This document shows, piece by piece, positions 35,180 through 45,168 of a stretch of DNA of 64,000 bases. The stretch comes from Desulfosporosinus shakirovi. Its GTDB lineage: Bacteria > Bacillota > Desulfitobacteriia > Desulfitobacteriales > Desulfitobacteriaceae. The notes beneath the pieces are model-generated. The model had not been told where the DNA came from and searched no databases. It saw nothing but the letters and a program-made list of their open reading frames with translations. The stretch spans positions 222,419 through 286,418 of the forward strand of contig NZ_JAJDOO010000002.1 in assembly GCF_020595055.1 (NCBI RefSeq), written 5' to 3'. The position numbers and the translations under genes were made by a program. Within the stretch, counting starts at the first letter, position 1. Each line of letters starts with the position of its first letter.

Positions 35180-36712
35180 ATGGTAAATTGGCTGACTCAG
35201 TTATTAGTAATCATCCATTGGTTCAATCCATTAATATAGTACGCCTTTTACCGAATGCGGGAAGATCAGGAAATTGCCTGTGACGCTTTAGCCATGGAGC
35301 GAATCAATACGAAACAAGCCAACGACTATGCTTATACCCTCATCAAATTGGTAGAGACATACTCTAACACGCCGCGATTGATAGGATTGGCAAGTTTATC
35401 TGGCTCTAAATCTCAGATCAAGAGGAGAATAACCATGATTAAAGAGTTCAGAAGGTCTTTCGTTAAATGGTCTTTGATAGGATTATCAGTGATCGCTTTG
35501 CTGGCTGTTGTGGTTTTCACCAATGTTAAGAATCTACCGGACTATCATATATCAGTTAATCAAAGTGACATTAAAGAAATTCGCATTTCTATGAATGGTA
35601 TAGAGAAAACGATTAATGATCAAGATTGGTCGTCTCTAATTCAGGCGTTCAATAATTCCAAAATCACACGTGTCCGAAATCTTGAGGTAAATCACAGCTT
35701 GGTTGTTCTATTCGCCTTCAATGACGGAAGCGGAAGAACACTAGATTTTGCAGTGAACGGTAATGAAATAAGGGTATCTCGACATATTGGAGAAACAAAG
35801 GTGGATTATATCGCTGAAAATCCAGACGTTAAAAATGTTGTTGCAAAATTGTATGACAATGCTGATGCCGATGCTGATACGTCCAACATAGACGTCGCAC
35901 AACCCCCTGGGGACTTAACCGCCGGGCAAACAGGGTATAGTTCCCATTATCCTAAACTGGAAATTCTCAATGGAACGACCAAGCTCATTTGGACTAGGGG
36001 AGACGCCAACTACACTTCCCAGCCTGGCATGTTGATTGGTAATACAAATTTCGGTTTAGGAATTGACGAAGCGATGAAATTACCAGCCAGTGTGCTTAAG
36101 CCAGAATCATGGCTTGAGTTCATGGCTGAGGAGGTTGCGGGCTTAGATAAGCCAACCTACCAGCTTAGGTTAGTAGATAGCAATCAACAATTAAAGTTGT
36201 ACCCAATTAACCAAAACTCAATCCTTCTCCCCAAAGCGGAAGGTAACTATTTATTTCAACTTCAGGTTAATTGGGGTAACGAAAATCACGTAATTTATTA
36301 TTGGTTTCAGATAGAAACACAGTCAGCAACAGCAGTAGATTATTCAAGTGCTGCTCGGGATTTCTTAAGCCAGAAGAATCTCAAGATAGCTGTAAACAGT
36401 GTTGGTGCTGAAGATGTTCAACTGCCAACTGATTTTACAGCCGTCAAAGATGGTGTTAGAGTTGGCGACCTATTAAGGCGAAGCAACGAATTATCGAAAC
36501 TTAATAATTTAGACTTTTCTAAGTATATGGGTCAAAGAATCAAAATGTATACGGCTCAAATTGAAACTGGTGTCCGTGAATCAAATTATGATGTAGTCCT
36601 ATTCCTAACCGAAAATAAAGTGGTCGGTTATTGGATTGATGCTGGAATGAAAGACCCTAAGCAAAACAGACCTGATTTTAATGTTTTAGTAAATCTTCTG
36701 ATAGCAAGATGA
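35180..36712 (+). pseudogene. M56 (BlaR1-like) peptidase C-terminal half, broken by the IS element and a stop codon
   Basis: The frame starts inside an M56 peptidase: VNWLTQLLVIIHWFNPLI, then a TAG stop at 35237 where a Trp codon is expected, then YAFYRMREDQEIACDALAM, the end of the M56 metalloprotease domain. A transmembrane helix follows (about 35460-35520). A long extracytoplasmic region has a beta-rich domain and no penicillin-binding motif that I can see. The first part of the gene, including the HExxH zinc site, is lost next to the IS200/IS605 remnant. A product could still be made from ATG 35255 (485 residues), but without peptidase activity. Confidence 0.75.
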
Positions 36713-37024
36713 AGGTATTAATTCCTGTCTGTGAAGGGGCCGTGTGTGCTTCATTAAACCTACAACCTGAGGTAAAGGAGGCGAGTAAACACCAATGAAA
36801 CATCTACCCTCAGCTTGGCAGCTTGCAGTCCAAAGGGTTCCGGTGGTAAATCCAGCTCCTCCGGTCAGGTTATTCCTCAGGAGCCAAGCCGGGATCAGGA
36901 AAAGGTCCCTTCATCTCGACAAAGTTTCGTCTAAATCCAAGGTCTACCTTAGGGATATAAGACTTAAGAAAAGGTCAAAGAGCAGTTTCTGCATATGAAG
37001 AAACTACAAGTCTGATTTTTGTTG

Positions 37025-37195
37025 CTCGAACCCCATTATTTGGTATGCCTTTACGAATTACGGGAAGACCAGGAAATTGCTTGTGATGCAATGACTGTAA
37101 AACACTTCGGAGGAAGCTCCAAGGACTATGCGGATACCCTTATGAAATTGCTGGAAAGCCATGTCAGGCCCCTCAAAATGGCAAAGGCGGATTGA
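37025..37195 (+). pseudogene. Second M56 (BlaR1-like) peptidase fragment
   Basis: A short stretch encodes LREDQEIACDAMTVKHFGG, then YADTLMKLLES, closely similar to the same segment of the larger M56 pseudogene upstream. Just before it, IIWYAF is in another frame, so there is a frameshift. Both ends are missing. The gap 36713-37024 before it has no other recognisable gene. Confidence 0.65.
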
Positions 37196-37352
37196 ATGCA
37201 AAGGTAGACACAGAATTGTATAATCGTATTGACACTCTTCTAAATTCCTTTATTTAGCCTTCGATGCCAGCAATTCTAGAAGTGGGGCGTTGATCTGGTC
37301 CCGATGAAGAAATGGATCTGAGCAGGGCGGAAAAGGGAAGAGAGGTTACTTA

Positions 37353-38429
37353 ATGGAAAAATCAGCGCTTACCAAAATAATCGTTGTTCTGTCGGTTCTC
37401 GTACTGTCTTTGACCGGGGGATTGATTATGCTATTAATCAATTCCGCCGGCCTAAATTCGGCAGACCTGAATCCGGACGAGAGATTAAACCGCCTGATCG
37501 CAGCTAAATTCCCGGAGACCCGCTCAGGGAAACAGGGTGTGCTTTTAAGGACAGAGGACATCCCGCAGGACGATCTGCTTTTGGCTTTGATCTTTAACGA
37601 AGCGAAGGTGGGGCAGTCGGGCGGACAGCTGGGCGTCAGTCTGCTGGTCCTGGACAAAGAACTGAACATTATAGGGAACTCTGCCAGTGGGATGCCCTTA
37701 AGTCCTTGCTACACAGCACAAACTTTGCAGGCAAACACTTATACAATCACCTTTGGATGTACGGATCACACCAAGTGGCTCAGCGAATCCGATAAAGTCG
37801 TTCCTGTCGATATCCGGAAGGTTAAAGCGGTGTATGACAACGGTACCGAGGTTCTGTCCCCGGTGCAAAATAACAGTTATATCTGCTGGGCCAAGGGAAC
37901 ACCCGACCTGGTGGGACTGTATTTTTATAATGCCGACAATGAGCTTCAGGCCGATCATACGGAAATTTGGGGACCGGGTCTTGGCGTGTACGGTGTGGAG
38001 AATTACACTGTTAGTCCCGAAAATGTCGTGAAGGGTTATCTGAAAGCGAAAGAGAATAATGATTATGAGGCTTGGAAGGCCGCCTTATGGCCTGCTCTAA
38101 AAAACGTTCAAAACTTTACGCCCACATTTGAAAAACCCGGCGATCTAGGTGTTTTAAGCCTGAGCATGGAGAGGGTGGCGGTTTCAGAGGAAGAAACCAG
38201 AGGCATCAAAGCGAGGTACACAGGAAGTGAGCTTGCGCAGAGTTACAATTGGTCGGACGAATACATAGCGGAAAATATGATCGTGGTTTCCGCCCAATAT
38301 ACGGTAGATTACGACAATACCAAAGTTCCTTACCAGGAAGGGGCTTTGAACCAGGATTTTATTCTGATCAGAGAGTACACGGGTTCCGGTTCCTCGTGGC
38401 TTATTTGGGATGGAACCAGCTCGAAATAA
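37353..38429 (+). CDS. Membrane-anchored protein with DUF4829-like C-terminal domain
   Basis: A 358-residue protein with one N-terminal membrane segment (about 8-30) and the rest outside. I recognise no enzyme motif. The last 130 residues (ENVVKGYLKAKENNDYEAWK, then ENMIVVSAQYTVDYD and IREYTGSGSSWLIWD) resemble the NTF2/cystatin-like DUF4829 domain of Firmicute lipoproteins and M56-associated proteins. This fits the M56 fragments upstream, and the gene may once have been part of such a sensor. An SD (gaagagagg) precedes the ATG. Confidence 0.65.
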   Translation: MEKSALTKIIVVLSVLVLSLTGGLIMLLINSAGLNSADLNPDERLNRLIAAKFPETRSGKQGVLLRTEDIPQDDLLLALIFNEAKVGQSGGQLGVSLLVLDKELNIIGNSASGMPLSPCYTAQTLQANTYTITFGCTDHTKWLSESDKVVPVDIRKVKAVYDNGTEVLSPVQNNSYICWAKGTPDLVGLYFYNADNELQADHTEIWGPGLGVYGVENYTVSPENVVKGYLKAKENNDYEAWKAALWPALKNVQNFTPTFEKPGDLGVLSLSMERVAVSEEETRGIKARYTGSELAQSYNWSDEYIAENMIVVSAQYTVDYDNTKVPYQEGALNQDFILIREYTGSGSSWLIWDGTSSK

Positions 38430-38523
38430 GCAGCAAAGCTAAAGAAATCCGCCCCAAGCTTCAAGTTTTATAAGGGATATGAATCCAGCCTTTGAATTAT
38501 AAAACATCAAAGAAATTTTTATG

Positions 38524-38552
38524 TTGACAGGTCCATATTACGGATGTAATCT
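38524..38552 (+). promoter_or_regulatory. Promoter overlapped by a BlaI/MecI-like operator
   Basis: TTGACA (38524-38529) and TAATCT (38547-38552) are 17 bases apart. The palindrome ATTAC-GGAT-GTAAT (38537-38550) covers the spacer and the -10, similar to the TACA/TGTA dyads bound by BlaI/MecI repressors. No blaI gene follows, only 280 bases of unreadable sequence before the LCP gene. The control element of a lost blaI-blaR pair may therefore now drive the LCP gene. It lies in the gap 38430-38832. Confidence 0.5.
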
Positions 38553-38832
38553 GGATTTGGAATACATCTGCAGGAAGAGGTTTGCAAGCAAGCCTGAAAA
38601 GCAGTAAAGCGTGGTATCCTCACAATAACTCTGATTGGAATCAACATGATGCAATATGTGGAGCAGGGCAGGGAAAGGAGCAAAAAGATCGTCAGAGCGA
38701 CCCTTGTTTCATCGTTATATCGTAAGGAAAACTCTTCAGAAGGAATCGTTTTGGTTTATGAAATGAATTGAGCACCGCAATTAAAAATAATCGAATTCTT
38801 TAGGACATAAAATCAAAAACGGAGTGAAGATA

Positions 38833-40494
38833 TTGGCTAAAAAAAGGGACAAAAAGAAAAAACTTAAAAGGGTTTTTATAATCCTAGCACTGCTGATTGC
38901 AGGGCTCCTTGTCGGGAGGGCGGCATTTGCCGTTTTTTATTTCGGAGAGGAAGGATTATTCGCTGATAGACAAACAGATGGTAGTGCTGATTTGAATAAC
39001 CGGGTCAGCTTTCTTTTGATCGGGACGGATAAAAGGCCGGGGGAAAATTCTTACAATGCGGACTCGATCATTGTGGCCAGCCTTGATCCGAAGACGAAAC
39101 TCATTTCCCTGCTGTCCATTCCCAGAGATACCCGGGTAACCCTGTCGGGATCAAAAAGCTATTATAAAATCAACGCCGTTCCCATGTTAAAAGGGATCCC
39201 GGAGCTGGAAAAACAGGTTACCGGGCTGACCGGCATCAAGCTGAACGGCTATGTATTGACGAATTTCGCCGGGTTCAAGGATATTATCGATACGCTGGGC
39301 GGGATCACCATTGACGTGGAAAAAGACATGCAGCACGTGACCGGGGACAAAGAGGACGGCTATATCAACCTGAAGGCCGGGGTGCAGGAATTGGATGGCT
39401 CAAAGGCCTTGCAGTATGCGCGCTACCGTGACAACACAACGGCCGACATCGGAAGAACCGCCAGACAGCAGAAAGTACTGACAACGGCAGGCAAAAAAAT
39501 GCTTGAACCCGCCACAATTCTTAAACTGCCCAAGCTTGTCCCGCAGTTAATGAAAACAGTGGAAACGGACCTGTCTTTGAAAGATCTCCTAACACTTGCC
39601 GGGGCGGCAAAATCATTTGACGACGCCACAATCGTAACCCAAACCCTGCCTGGAGACGCGATTATGCTGGACGGGTTAAGCTATTGGGAAGTAAACCGGG
39701 ATAAAGCAAAAGAGGTGGCCGGCAATCTTCTCCTGGGACAAACTGCCGATGATATCTGGGACAGCTCGGTGCTGGCCTCCTTGGATCCGGAAGTGAAAGC
39801 CCGTCTTGCTGCTCCGGCAAGGGAAGAGGCTATCGACATCCCCGAAATACCGGGAGTTATCGCCCCAGAAGAGGGAGCGACACCCGTGACAACCATCCAA
39901 ACCGAGCAGTATGCGGGGACGATCACCTGGTCGCCTGTCGATGCCATCTTTTTCGCTGGTCAGGAATATATGGCGACGATTACCCTCCTTCCCAAAGCAG
40001 GGTATACCTTAAAAGGCGTCACTGAGGACTTCTTTACCGCACCGGGAGCATCCACCACTCGGAATGCTGCAGGATCAGGGGTCATTACGGCAGTGTTCCC
40101 GGTGTCGCCGTCTGAGCCGGCACAACCGACAGAACCGTCTGAGCTAGCTGAGCCAACTGAGCCAACAGAATCAACAGAACCGGCGACAACAATCAGCCTT
40201 TCGAAAATTAGGGGGGTGATACCGCCTGAATCGGAGGTGTCACCTGTAACAACGATCAGCGAAACGGAGCAATATACCGGGACGATCACCTGGTCGCCTG
40301 CCGACGACCCCTTTGTCGAAGGCCGGGACTACACGGCAATCATCACGCTGGTCCCCAAAGAAGGATATACCTTGGCAGGGATTGGCGAGAATTATTTTAA
40401 AGTGCCGGGCGCAGCAGCGGCAAACCCTGCCGGAACGGGAGTCGTAACAGCGGTATTTCCGCGAGAAGATGAAGATTTACCCGGCACCGAATAA
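38833..40494 (+). CDS. LytR-CpsA-Psr (LCP) family protein with two C-terminal repeats
   Basis: A 553-residue membrane-anchored protein. It has a Lys-rich cytoplasmic tip, a transmembrane helix (about 14-36) and an LCP domain (about 50-240). The domain carries DSIIVASLDP, SIPRDTRV, KINAVPMLKG and ARYRDNTTADIGRTARQQ, with the conserved Asp and Arg residues that bind polyprenyl phosphate. LCP enzymes attach polymers to peptidoglycan. The C-terminus has two similar 80-residue modules (from nt 39852 and 40213), each with TITWSP and ITLxPKxGYTL, joined by a linker rich in Pro, Thr and Glu. TTG 38833 is chosen because ggagtga lies five bases upstream; GTG 38824 would sit inside that SD. Confidence 0.88.
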   Translation: MAKKRDKKKKLKRVFIILALLIAGLLVGRAAFAVFYFGEEGLFADRQTDGSADLNNRVSFLLIGTDKRPGENSYNADSIIVASLDPKTKLISLLSIPRDTRVTLSGSKSYYKINAVPMLKGIPELEKQVTGLTGIKLNGYVLTNFAGFKDIIDTLGGITIDVEKDMQHVTGDKEDGYINLKAGVQELDGSKALQYARYRDNTTADIGRTARQQKVLTTAGKKMLEPATILKLPKLVPQLMKTVETDLSLKDLLTLAGAAKSFDDATIVTQTLPGDAIMLDGLSYWEVNRDKAKEVAGNLLLGQTADDIWDSSVLASLDPEVKARLAAPAREEAIDIPEIPGVIAPEEGATPVTTIQTEQYAGTITWSPVDAIFFAGQEYMATITLLPKAGYTLKGVTEDFFTAPGASTTRNAAGSGVITAVFPVSPSEPAQPTEPSELAEPTEPTESTEPATTISLSKIRGVIPPESEVSPVTTISETEQYTGTITWSPADDPFVEGRDYTAIITLVPKEGYTLAGIGENYFKVPGAAAANPAGTGVVTAVFPREDEDLPGTE

Positions 40495-40522
40495 CTTTAA
40501 CCCCAGCAGGTGGCGTGTATGA

Positions 40523-40546
40523 GGGGGGCACATTAGCCCCTTTTTT
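40523..40546 (+). terminator. Intrinsic terminator after the LCP gene
   Basis: GGGG and CCCC arms with an 8-10 base loop are followed immediately by six T residues. Confidence 0.75.
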
Positions 40547-40684
40547 GGCATGGTTAATATTTTTCGTCCGAAGGGCTGCCGCCAAAATCATGGTTGACAA
40601 ATTTATTTTTGGTAATGAGGAAATCCATAGCGTCAGGTCAGCAGCTTTTTTATCGTCATAATCAACCAAAACCTGATCCCGTAT

Positions 40685-41563
40685 TTGATGGGGCTGGATG
40701 AAAAGGTGGAACTAAATATCAGTAATTCCTTATGGGTGAGAGAAGGAGAAGAGATCAAGCAGGATTTCTTAGCAGCCACCAAGGATAGCTTCAACGCTTC
40801 TGTGACCCCCCTCGATTTTAGTAAGGCCAATGCCGCAGATCAAATCAATCAATGGGTGGCCGAAGCGACCCATAAAAAGATAGATAAGATCATCAGTTCC
40901 CCGATACCTTCAGATGTTATCATGTACCTAATCAATGCCATCTACTTCAAAGGGGATTGGACTGAGCAATTCGATAGCAAAGATACGGTCAAGACACAAT
41001 TCAGGACAGGGAACGGCAGCACCAATGAAGTCATGATGATGAGCAGGACAGGGAAGGTTGAATACGGAAAGGGCGACGATTTCCAAGGGGTCCGGCTTCC
41101 ATACGGAAGCGGCAAAGCGGCAATGTACTGCATTTTGCCGGAGAAAGACCAAACAATTAATGATTTTATCGCGACGATGGATGCAGGCCGCTGGAAGAGG
41201 ATCATGGACAGTATCTCAGAGCGGGATGAGGTAAATTTGCAGTTGCCCCGTTTCAAATTGGAATACGGGATCAAGAATTTAAACGACAGCCTGACAGCCC
41301 TCGGGATGGGGGAAGCCTTTACGGATAAAGCCGATTTTTCCGGGATCGGCGACGATCTCTGTATCAGCCGAGTGCTGCACAAGGCGATCATCGAAGTTAA
41401 TGAAGAAGGTAGTGAAGCAGCGGCGGCAACCGCAGTGGAAATGAAGCGGACGTCTGCAGCGGAACCCCTGGCTTTCATCGCCGACCGTCCGTTTTTATTC
41501 GTCATTGTGGATGATCAAACCGGGACAATTTTATTTATGGGCAAGTTGTATGAAGTGAAATGA
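40685..41563 (+). pseudogene. N-terminally truncated serpin
   Basis: The frame encodes the last two thirds of a serpin (protease inhibitor): NSLWVREGEEIKQDFL, NAIYFKGDWTEQFD and LQLPRFKLEYGIKNL. The reactive-centre hinge follows (VNEEGSEAAAATAVEM), and the C-terminus ends FLFVIVDDQTGTILFMGKLY. The alanine-rich hinge is of the inhibitory type. About the first 100 residues (helices A-C and the signal peptide) are missing: upstream of 40685 the frame is closed and directly follows the LCP terminator. The remaining part cannot fold as a normal serpin, so it is called a pseudogene, although the hinge and core are undamaged. Confidence 0.8.
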
Positions 41564-41635
41564 ATTTTCTCAATTCTTTACCGTGCCTGAAATCAGCAAA
41601 GGGGATGATGGCTATCTGTTTCGCCATAAGGTTAA

Positions 41636-41860
41636 TTGTTGGCGGTAACTGGCGGCGGTCGTATAGTCTGGGCCCAGAAAACTCTATCAATTATTAATGT
41701 TGAAGCGGGGAGGACCAGGGAGCTTCCGAATTCAGAGGGAGATGCAGCCATTGATCCTTCGTTATCTAAAGACGGAAAAAATATTGCCTTTGTTTCTGCA
41801 AAAAACTTAGGGACTGGAAAAGACAATATCCGAATGCAAAGACTTTATAAGGTATTCTAA
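41636..41860 (+). pseudogene. Fragment of a TolB-like beta-propeller protein
   Basis: A 74-codon frame contains EGDAAIDPSLSKDGKNIAFV, a single WD40-like/TolB (PD40) repeat. No start with an SD is present and no further blades follow, so it is probably a leftover of a larger propeller protein. Confidence 0.45.
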
Positions 41861-41952
41861 TGAGATCGGTAAAAAAGGATTCCTCGAAAATGATGTTTAT
41901 CAGAAGGCAATTGCAATGTCGCTTCTTAACATAGGTGAACATGCCAACGGCC

Positions 41953-41998
41953 ATGCCTGTCCCAAATTGGAATGCGCGTTCCAATTTGGGACAGGCAT
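41953..41998 (+). terminator. Strong hairpin terminator
   Basis: A perfect 20-bp stem with a 6-base GC loop is followed by tttat. It lies in the 343-base gap 41861-42203, which otherwise holds only the TetR gene's upstream region. Confidence 0.75.
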
Positions 41999-42203
41999 TT
42001 TATATGAGATTATCACCCTCATGAGTCTGACCACATAGTCTGTGAATAAAGTAACAGAAAGGACAGATGCTATTATGAATGATTTGATAACAGATCGCAA
42101 CTGTCTACATAAAAATATAGCAGTCGTTTATGAGACGGAATATGAAAATTATTCTTTACCAATCGTTCCCGAAATGTTATTATTATTTACAGGAGGGAAA
42201 GTA

Positions 42204-42782
42204 ATGGGACGAACCAAGGAATTTGAGGAAAGTGTAGTTCTCCAGAAAGCCATGGAATTATTTTGGAAACAAGGCTATGAAAAGACATCTATGAACGATC
42301 TGGTAGAGCATATGGGAATCCATCGTAGAAGTCTATATGATACCTTCGGTGATAAGCATACATTATTTTTAAAAACGATAGATTGCTTCGGAGAGTTTAT
42401 AAAATCCAGACTAATATCTGAAACTTCACGTGCAGAAACGGCAAAACAAGCGATACAGTTTATCTTTGACTTTATGATCGAAGGAAATGGAAATAGACCA
42501 TTGGGTTGCCTACTTGTAAACTCAGCAACTGAAATGGCTTCCCGAGATAAGGATGTAAATAAAAAGACGAAAGAAGCATTTATGCAAACAGAGCATTTTC
42601 TTGCGGAGCTTATTCACAAAGGACAGCAAACAGGTGAATTCACATGTGATTATGATGCTGAGGTTTTGGCAGAAACCTTGAACAATACTTTGATTGGGAT
42701 TCGGGTACTTGCAAGAACCTCAGCTAGCAAAGAAAAGTTACATCGTATAGCAGATTTTTCCTTAGCAATACTAAATAAATGA
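42204..42782 (+). CDS. TetR-family regulator
   Basis: A 192-residue repressor of the TetR family. The helix-turn-helix is at about residues 10-55 (GYEKTSMNDLVEHMGIHRRS, then LYDTFGDKHTLF). The C-terminal ligand domain is of the YxaF/AcrR-like type (GCLLVNSATEMASRD). ATG 42204 is chosen because aggagggaaagta precedes it; in-frame starts further up lack an SD. It is nine bases from the DUF1638 gene, so it probably regulates an operon with that gene. Confidence 0.9.
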   Translation: MGRTKEFEESVVLQKAMELFWKQGYEKTSMNDLVEHMGIHRRSLYDTFGDKHTLFLKTIDCFGEFIKSRLISETSRAETAKQAIQFIFDFMIEGNGNRPLGCLLVNSATEMASRDKDVNKKTKEAFMQTEHFLAELIHKGQQTGEFTCDYDAEVLAETLNNTLIGIRVLARTSASKEKLHRIADFSLAILNK

Positions 42783-42791
42783 GGTTTTTTT

Positions 42792-43469
42792 ATGACTCTA
42801 AAGATAATTGCTTGTGAGGTTATGAAAGAAGAACTGCTTACCGTGGCCTCAGGCCAAGACATTGTATTCGAGTTTCTCCCACAGATACGACATAATCATC
42901 CCGAAAAATTGGTAGTCGAATTGCAGAGCATTCTGGATAGTTCAATCGGCTTTTCACGAATTGTTTTAGGATACGGGCTTTGTGGGGGCGCAACTAAAAA
43001 ATTGCGGGCGGGTGACTTTATTTTGACAATACCTCGAGTCCATGAATGCATTCCGTTGCTTCTTGGCTCTCAAGCAAGTTATGAGAAACAACGTATGAGT
43101 GAAATAGGTACATTGTATATGTCATCTGGCTGGACGAATAGCGAAGGGTCTATTATTGGAGAGTATAATCGCTCCAATAAAAAGTATGGTATTGAAAAGA
43201 CCAAGAGAATTTTCGCTTTGATGTTTAGCGGCTATAAACGCGTATTGTATATCCGATCTGGAATTTCGAATGAAGGGAAAAATATTCAACAATCACTTGA
43301 AATAGCACAATTACTTAAGTTGGATCATCAGATCAAACAAGGGGATTTGACCTATTTTGACAAGTTGGTAAATGGACCTTGGCTTAAAGATGAGTTTATT
43401 AATATTCCACCTCACGGAGTAATTGACGATTCTTATTTCATGGTTATAGATCAAAAAAATGTAATCTAA
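42792..43469 (+). CDS. DUF1638 family protein
   Basis: A 225-residue protein of the DUF1638 family. Typical features are the start LKIIACEVMKEEL, the cysteine-containing motif GYGLCGGATKKL (about residue 60) and the following DFILTIPRVHECIPLLLGS. In methanogens and Firmicutes such proteins occur near corrinoid methyltransferase genes, and a role in methylamine or corrinoid metabolism has been suggested. The biochemistry is not known to me. It is co-transcribed with the TetR gene, and a corrinoid-activation-like gene lies 1 kb downstream. Confidence 0.8.
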   Translation: MTLKIIACEVMKEELLTVASGQDIVFEFLPQIRHNHPEKLVVELQSILDSSIGFSRIVLGYGLCGGATKKLRAGDFILTIPRVHECIPLLLGSQASYEKQRMSEIGTLYMSSGWTNSEGSIIGEYNRSNKKYGIEKTKRIFALMFSGYKRVLYIRSGISNEGKNIQQSLEIAQLLKLDHQIKQGDLTYFDKLVNGPWLKDEFINIPPHGVIDDSYFMVIDQKNVI

Positions 43470-43666
43470 ACCGGAATGTGAAGTGTATTCTTTCTCCTCC
43501 ATAATTAGACAATTGTATTCACTTGGGTAAATAGCGCAGAAATTCGAAACTTGCGCTTTATCACCTACAGGGAGGAAGTGGGTGACTACCCCTTCCCGAT
43601 ACGGGCTGCAGAATGACATCAGATAAAAGCAATGAGCCAAGTCAGGTAGAGGGGGGGGTTCCAAGA

Positions 43667-44077
43667 TCATGTACTTTGAAATATATAAATAACAAGGAAG
43701 ATTCCGACTGCGAGGACTAAACCGGTGAGCAATGTATTAAGTATTGACGATGATTGATAGATAGCCTCAGTAATTTGTTTCTCAGTTTTCTTATACTTGA
43801 TATAGGCGAATACGCTCATTATTGCACCTAGACCCACAAGGAGGATTCCAACAATTGATGAATATCCATGTGAAGAAGGTAATACATTTTCAAAACCAGC
43901 TTGGCTCAAAATATATGACATTTGTTTTATGAACAAAGAGAATCGCTCTACTACGAAACCGAATCCCATTATCCCTATGGATGTTCTTATCCATGCAAGA
44001 AAGGTCCTTTCATTGGCCATGTAAAAACGGGGGTCACCAACTTTTACAGGCGTCGTTTCTTCAATTATTTTTGACAT
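43667..44077 (-). CDS. YidH/DUF202 family inner-membrane protein
   Basis: A 136-residue membrane protein. The signature RFYMANERTFLAWIRTSIGI at about residues 18-37 is that of the DUF202 (YidH) family, followed by three hydrophobic segments. Its function is unknown; family members are small membrane proteins, sometimes fused to polyphosphate-related VTC domains. The gene stands alone and faces the corrinoid-activation-like gene, with a shared upstream region. Confidence 0.88.
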   Translation of the reverse strand: MSKIIEETTPVKVGDPRFYMANERTFLAWIRTSIGIMGFGFVVERFSLFIKQMSYILSQAGFENVLPSSHGYSSIVGILLVGLGAIMSVFAYIKYKKTEKQITEAIYQSSSILNTLLTGLVLAVGIFLVIYIFQST

Positions 44078-44264
44078 ACAACAACCTCCATAATTCCAAG
44101 GCCTTTTTCAATCTTTTTTAATAATAAGTATCCTCTCTTGGATTCTCAATATAACTTTGCTCTCCATTCCTATCGTCATTACTCTCAGCTGGCTTTTGGT
44201 TTATATTCTATCATGATAATACAAATAAAACCCACACCCTGGATGCACAAACAAAGATTATCTC

Positions 44265-44293
44265 TTGACGAGGTAGTCTTTTGCTTTTAATTA
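44265..44293 (+). promoter_or_regulatory. Possible promoter of the corrinoid-activation-like gene
   Basis: TTGACG (44265-44270) and TAATTA (44288-44293) are 17 bases apart, in the otherwise featureless gap 44078-44457. The match is moderate. Confidence 0.35.
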
Positions 44294-44457
44294 TATGGTA
44301 TTATTATCCTTGAAGAGTAAGAACTTTGAATATTTGTTAAACCATTGGTTGATACATTGGGATAAGCAAGCAAAAGGTGCCAATCAAATAAAATAAAGGA
44401 TTGAAGTGTAAGCTGGAGTAGTTATGGGAAAAAACCAAAAAATAGGGGGGCTGTTAC

Positions 44458-45141
44458 TTGAACTGTACTGTAATAAAAAATATTCCATTTGACTTAGACT
44501 TTGAAGATTTACTGAACAGATTGCGTATCAAAAAAGGGACTGAATATGAAAAACGGATAGAAGAACTTGTCCAAGAGGCCGAAAAAAATGGAAATCTTAA
44601 GGTTCTATATAAGTTATCATACATAGAAGATAAAAAGGATGATACGGTTGTTATTGATGGTGTAAAGTTTTCCAGTCGTATCTTACGAGTCAATTTGGAT
44701 AAGGTCAACAGGGTGTTCCCATATGTTGCTACCTGTGGGCATGAATTAGAGAATTGGTCAAAAGGCTTCCCAGATATGCTGGAAATGTTTTGGTTGGATA
44801 CAATTAAGGAATTAGCCTTGAGATCGGCAAGGACTGCTCTTACAAAAGAGTTAAAGGATAAGTTTAAACTGGATAAAATGGCCAATATGAATCCAGGTTC
44901 TTTAGAAGACTGGCCCATTAGTCAACAAAAAGAACTTTTTCAACTCTTTGACGGTCATGAGAAATCAATTGGGGTGGAACTTAAGTCTAGTTTTCTGATG
45001 ACACCTATTAAATCAGTATCAGGCATATTTTTTCCAACAGAATCTAACTACGAGAATTGTATGCTATGTCCCAGAGGAACCTGCCCTGGAAGAAAGGCTC
45101 CCTATGATGAAAAACTATATAGTGAGAAGTATGCATTATAA
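44458..45141 (+). CDS. Vitamin B12-dependent methionine synthase activation-domain-like protein
   Basis: A 227-residue protein resembling the reactivation domain of cobalamin-dependent methionine synthase as it occurs stand-alone in anaerobes. Visible features are the segment VFPYVATCGHELENWSKGF, a conserved helix (ELALRSARTALTKEL) and the cysteine pair near the C-terminus (ENCMLCPRGTCPGRKAPYD). Such proteins often accompany corrinoid methyltransferases and their iron-sulfur activators. The start is TTG 44458, seven bases after gggggg. No methyltransferase gene is in the window, so its partner lies elsewhere. Confidence 0.75.
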   Translation: MNCTVIKNIPFDLDFEDLLNRLRIKKGTEYEKRIEELVQEAEKNGNLKVLYKLSYIEDKKDDTVVIDGVKFSSRILRVNLDKVNRVFPYVATCGHELENWSKGFPDMLEMFWLDTIKELALRSARTALTKELKDKFKLDKMANMNPGSLEDWPISQQKELFQLFDGHEKSIGVELKSSFLMTPIKSVSGIFFPTESNYENCMLCPRGTCPGRKAPYDEKLYSEKYAL

Positions 45142-45168
45142 TAACGTCTGTTCGAGGGGGATATGAAA

